Below, piece after piece: positions 4,925 to 7,182 of a stretch of 7,182 bases of DNA. A model generated the notes under the pieces. It had not been told where the DNA came from. It was given only the letters and a program-made list of their open reading frames with translations, and searched no databases. Each line of letters begins with the position of its first letter. Positions within the stretch are counted from its first letter, which is position 1. A program made the position numbers and the translations under genes. The stretch is from Gelria sp. (lineage in GTDB: Bacteria; Bacillota; Syntrophomonadia; Syntrophomonadales; Syntrophomonadaceae): the NCBI GenBank assembly GCA_012839665.1, contig DUMX01000125.1, positions 1-7,182 on the forward strand. Reading direction: 5' to 3'.

Positions 4925-5016
4925 ATAATCTGAAATTTAAAGTTTTTTATTTATCCAGTTTTATGAATTAGACGGTTAGGGTTCTAAACAATCTGGTTAT
5001 AGCGCCTATTTCCGTA

Positions 5017-7059
5017 TTAATTAGGTGCTACTTGATTTGATTTTTTAAATTTTAAAGTAATGTACTTTTCTAATTGCGAATTCATATAGTCTTGCTTGAT
5101 TTCTTCGGCCAGGACTCGGCTCAGTTCTACCAGTTTGTGGTCTTTACTTAAATTGGCAACTTTTAACCCGTCCAGTCCATGTTGCCTGACTCCCCAAAAT
5201 TCACCCGGTCCTCGTATACGCAAATCTTCTTCAGCCAATTTAAACCCGTCATTAGTTTTCTCCATAGCCTGAAGCCTGCGGACTGCCTCTTCGTTCCTGG
5301 GGTCAGCAATTAAAAAGCAATAGGATTGCCTATGACCTCGTCCCACGCGACCTCTTAATTGATGTAACTGGGAGAGTCCGAAGCGTTCTGCCTGTTCTAT
5401 CACCATAATTGACGCATCAGGAACATCTACCCCAACTTCAATTACGCTGGTAGAAACCAAAATCTGGATTTTGCCCTGCTTAAACATTTGCATGGCCATA
5501 TCCTTTTCCGTCGGTTTAAGGCGACCGTGGATAAGTCCAACCTTCAAGTTCGAAAAAACTCCGGTCTTTAATTCTTCATAAAGTGAAACTGCCGCTTGTA
5601 AATCCTGTTTCTCTGATTCCTCAACTAGTGGGCAGACAATGTAAGCCTGAGCTGCCTTGTTATGTACCTGTTCATAAATAAACTGGTACAACTGCTGTCT
5701 GCGCTGGGGTTTAATAAAATAAGTTTTTATAGCTTTCCGTCCTGGCGGCAACTCATTTATAACTGATAAATCCAAATCACCGTACACAGTTAAAGCAAGG
5801 GTCCTGGGTATGGGCGTAGCAGTCATAACCAGTACATCAAGGGAATTACCCTTATCGCTTAGTGCTGCCCTTTGTCTAACTCCAAAACGGTGCTGCTCGT
5901 CTATAACTACCAACCCCAAACGGTGGAATACTACATCATCTTGAATCAAGGCATGGGTACCAACCAGCAGGTCAATCTCACCACTTCTAACCGCTTCTAG
6001 TATTAACCGTCGCTCTGCACCTGAAGTTCCTCCGGTAAGCCGGGCTACAATAACGTCATAGCCGGAAAAAAACCGTTCCAGGGCGGTATAGTGCTGCTGC
6101 GCTAAAATTTCAGTGGGAGCCATTATGGCCGCCTGAAACCCGCTGGCAATCGCTTTGGCCATTGCCAGGGCCGCCACCGCGGTTTTCCCTGCACCTACAT
6201 CTCCCTGGAGAAGACGATTCATTGCCAATGGTGATTCCATGTCAGCAAATATTTCGTTAACTACCTTTTTTTGCGCCTTTGTAAGTTGAAAAGGAAGTTC
6301 AGATGTTAATCGTTTTACCAAATCAGTTTTTTCCTGATGTATTACATAATTATCCTTCGGCAAATACCTTTCCAGTTGCCTGATTTGGAGCTGAAACAGG
6401 AATAGTTCCTCCATAGCCAACCTCTTGCGAGCCTGGCGATAAGCCTCACGGCTGTTAGGAAAATGTATATTACTAAAGGCGTAATCTATAGGGCAAAGAT
6501 TATACTTTTTTCGTAAGTTCTTATCTAATACTTCTGGATAATAGTCAAGATAGTCCCTTATACTATTGAGGGTAATAGAACGCATCATTCTCTGGCTGAG
6601 GCCCTCAGTAAGTGCATAAATAGGCAGGACCTTAAAATAAGTATCCTTATCTTCAATTACCTCATACTCACTCACATTAAATTCCATTCCACTGAAAGAA
6701 AACATTCTGGGCTTGCCACTTAGGAATACATCCTGCCCGGGCTTAATAATCCTAGACATAAAAGGCTGGTTAAACCATACTGCCGTAATTGCTCCGGAGT
6801 CGTCCTGTACCAGAGCCTTGAATATAATCATCCCACTCCGAGTTCGGGTGGTACCGGTAGAACATATTTTTCCTTTTATACTGGATGCTTCACTATCTCT
6901 TAACTCAGTAATGCGATTTACATTATCGCGATTGAAATAAGACCGGGGAATATTCCAGATAAGGTCGAAAACCGTATTCAGCCCCAGCCGATTCAATTGT
7001 TTACGTCTTTTCGGCCCTACTCCTTTTATATATTGAAGGTCTTCCAAGAGCCTATCCAT
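5017..7059 (-). CDS. recG: ATP-dependent DNA helicase RecG
   Basis: Superfamily 2 double-strand DNA translocase that regresses stalled replication forks and processes D-loops, R-loops and Holliday junctions. The chosen product has 680 residues, normal for RecG. Domain order: an N-terminal KGVGPKR hairpin-helix-like segment (near 13-19), an OB-fold wedge domain (about 57-136), then the helicase core. The core shows Walker A GDVGAGKT (286-293), DEQHRFG (387-393, the RecG/Mfd form of the DEAH box), TATPIPRT (413-420), QLRGRVGRG (567-575, motif VI), and the C-terminal PGEFWGVRQHG (618-628) that couples ATP hydrolysis to translocation. All key residues look intact. The start chosen is ATG at 7059 with GGAGGT (7064-7069) just upstream. 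A GTG at 7071 would add four residues, but it overlaps the ribosome site and has none of its own. It is followed by a terminator, so it is probably separate from the SASP genes. Confidence 0.97.
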   Translation of the reverse strand: MDRLLEDLQYIKGVGPKRRKQLNRLGLNTVFDLIWNIPRSYFNRDNVNRITELRDSEASSIKGKICSTGTTRTRSGMIIFKALVQDDSGAITAVWFNQPFMSRIIKPGQDVFLSGKPRMFSFSGMEFNVSEYEVIEDKDTYFKVLPIYALTEGLSQRMMRSITLNSIRDYLDYYPEVLDKNLRKKYNLCPIDYAFSNIHFPNSREAYRQARKRLAMEELFLFQLQIRQLERYLPKDNYVIHQEKTDLVKRLTSELPFQLTKAQKKVVNEIFADMESPLAMNRLLQGDVGAGKTAVAALAMAKAIASGFQAAIMAPTEILAQQHYTALERFFSGYDVIVARLTGGTSGAERRLILEAVRSGEIDLLVGTHALIQDDVVFHRLGLVVIDEQHRFGVRQRAALSDKGNSLDVLVMTATPIPRTLALTVYGDLDLSVINELPPGRKAIKTYFIKPQRRQQLYQFIYEQVHNKAAQAYIVCPLVEESEKQDLQAAVSLYEELKTGVFSNLKVGLIHGRLKPTEKDMAMQMFKQGKIQILVSTSVIEVGVDVPDASIMVIEQAERFGLSQLHQLRGRVGRGHRQSYCFLIADPRNEEAVRRLQAMEKTNDGFKLAEEDLRIRGPGEFWGVRQHGLDGLKVANLSKDHKLVELSRVLAEEIKQDYMNSQLEKYITLKFKKSNQVAPN

Positions 7060-7063
7060 AATA

Positions 7064-7069
7064 ACCTCC
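7064..7069 (-). promoter_or_regulatory. Ribosome binding site deciding the recG start
   Basis: GGAGGT on the minus strand has five bases between GGAGG and ATG at 7059. The alternative GTG codon at 7069-7071 shares two bases with this site, and its own upstream sequence (AATTCGTAT) shows no Shine-Dalgarno match, so the ATG is preferred. Confidence 0.65.
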
Positions 7070-7075
7070 ACATAC

Positions 7076-7132
7076 GAATTAAGAATTGAGAATTAAAATT
7101 AAGAATTATCGTTGAAATACACCCTACACCCT
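7076..7132. repeat. AT-rich and CACCCTA short tandem repeats upstream of recG
   Basis: The plus strand shows repeated GAATTAA-type units (GAATTAA, GAATTGA, GAATTAA, then AATTAAGAATTAT) from about 7076 to 7108, followed by ACACCCT twice in tandem and ACGGGTA. Such decayed simple repeats occur as interspersed intergenic sequence in several clostridial genomes. No coding frame or convincing sigma-A promoter for recG was found in the 110 bases between its ribosome site and the window edge, so the recG promoter may lie beyond 7182 or recG may be read from an upstream gene. Confidence 0.4.
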
Positions 7133-7146
7133 ACGGGTACCACTGA

Positions 7147-7163
7147 TATGAACTCCGTTCATA
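7147..7163. promoter_or_regulatory. Short perfect palindrome, possible operator
   Basis: TATGAAC (7147-7153) and GTTCATA (7157-7163) form a perfect 7-bp inverted repeat around TCC, about 90 bases upstream of the recG start. The half-sites GAAC/GTTC recall the Gram-positive LexA box, but that box needs four bases between them and here there are three. It could be an operator for another regulator or a chance palindrome. Confidence 0.25.
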
Positions 7164-7182
7164 ATTAAGGTCGCCGCGTCTA

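Noticed and set aside
4922..4927. Perfect TATAAT on the minus strand as a sigma-A promoter for the SASP genes.
   Set aside because: No -35 hexamer lies 16-18 bases upstream, SASP genes are expected to use sigma-G, and the AT-rich context makes a chance match likely.
7147..7163. LexA/SOS box upstream of recG.
   Set aside because: The Gram-positive SOS box has GAAC and GTTC separated by four bases; here there are three, so canonical LexA binding is not expected.
1..7182. CRISPR arrays, tRNA or rRNA genes, insertion sequences or prophage genes.
   Set aside because: No spaced direct repeats of CRISPR size, no tRNA cloverleaf, no rRNA signature and no transposase or phage protein was seen.

Overview
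The window reads as chromosome from an endospore-forming, low- to mid-GC Firmicute of clostridial type. The evidence is the sporulation set (ylbJ, gpr and two small acid-soluble spore protein, SASP, genes), strong AGGAGG-type ribosome sites, and the rsmD/ylbJ/patatin neighbourhood known from Bacilli and Clostridia. A Syntrophomonas- or Desulfotomaculum-like lineage is plausible but cannot be proven from this stretch alone. No phage, IS element, CRISPR array, tRNA or rRNA was seen.

Layout, left to right: the end of a decamer repeat array (about 11-50); a patatin/RssA-family esterase gene (minus; TTG start at 827); ylbJ (plus, 912-2081), divergent from it; a coiled-coil gene (minus, 2078-2548) whose stop codon overlaps that of ylbJ; rsmD (minus, 2545-3120), coupled to the coiled-coil gene by an ATGA overlap; a 274-bp intergenic region with a 7-bp hairpin, a pyrimidine-rich stretch and a strong plus-strand intrinsic terminator; gpr (plus, 3395-4348) behind a good forespore sigma-G/F-type promoter; a hairpin terminator; two overlapping SASP-type genes on the minus strand (4415-4678 and 4671-4868), convergent with gpr; another hairpin terminator; recG (minus, 5017-7059); and an AT-rich repetitive upstream region.

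Three functions are interleaved. Housekeeping: RsmD methylates 16S rRNA and RecG remodels stalled forks and recombination intermediates. Sporulation: YlbJ acts in spore envelope formation, SASPs coat spore DNA, and GPR cuts SASPs at germination. The gpr and SASP genes sit tail to tail, so a protease and its probable substrates are encoded side by side, and both small proteins keep the GPR cut-site motif. The patatin-like and coiled-coil proteins have no firm physiological role.

Nothing here is clearly a new biological system. The best leads are: the orphan plus-strand terminator with its CU-rich upstream stretch (a small RNA, or the end of a long ylbJ 3' UTR antisense to rsmD); a half-SASP whose C-terminus is encoded by the next gene's ribosome site; the stop-overlapping convergent ylbJ/rsmD-operon arrangement; and the absence of coaD from its usual place.
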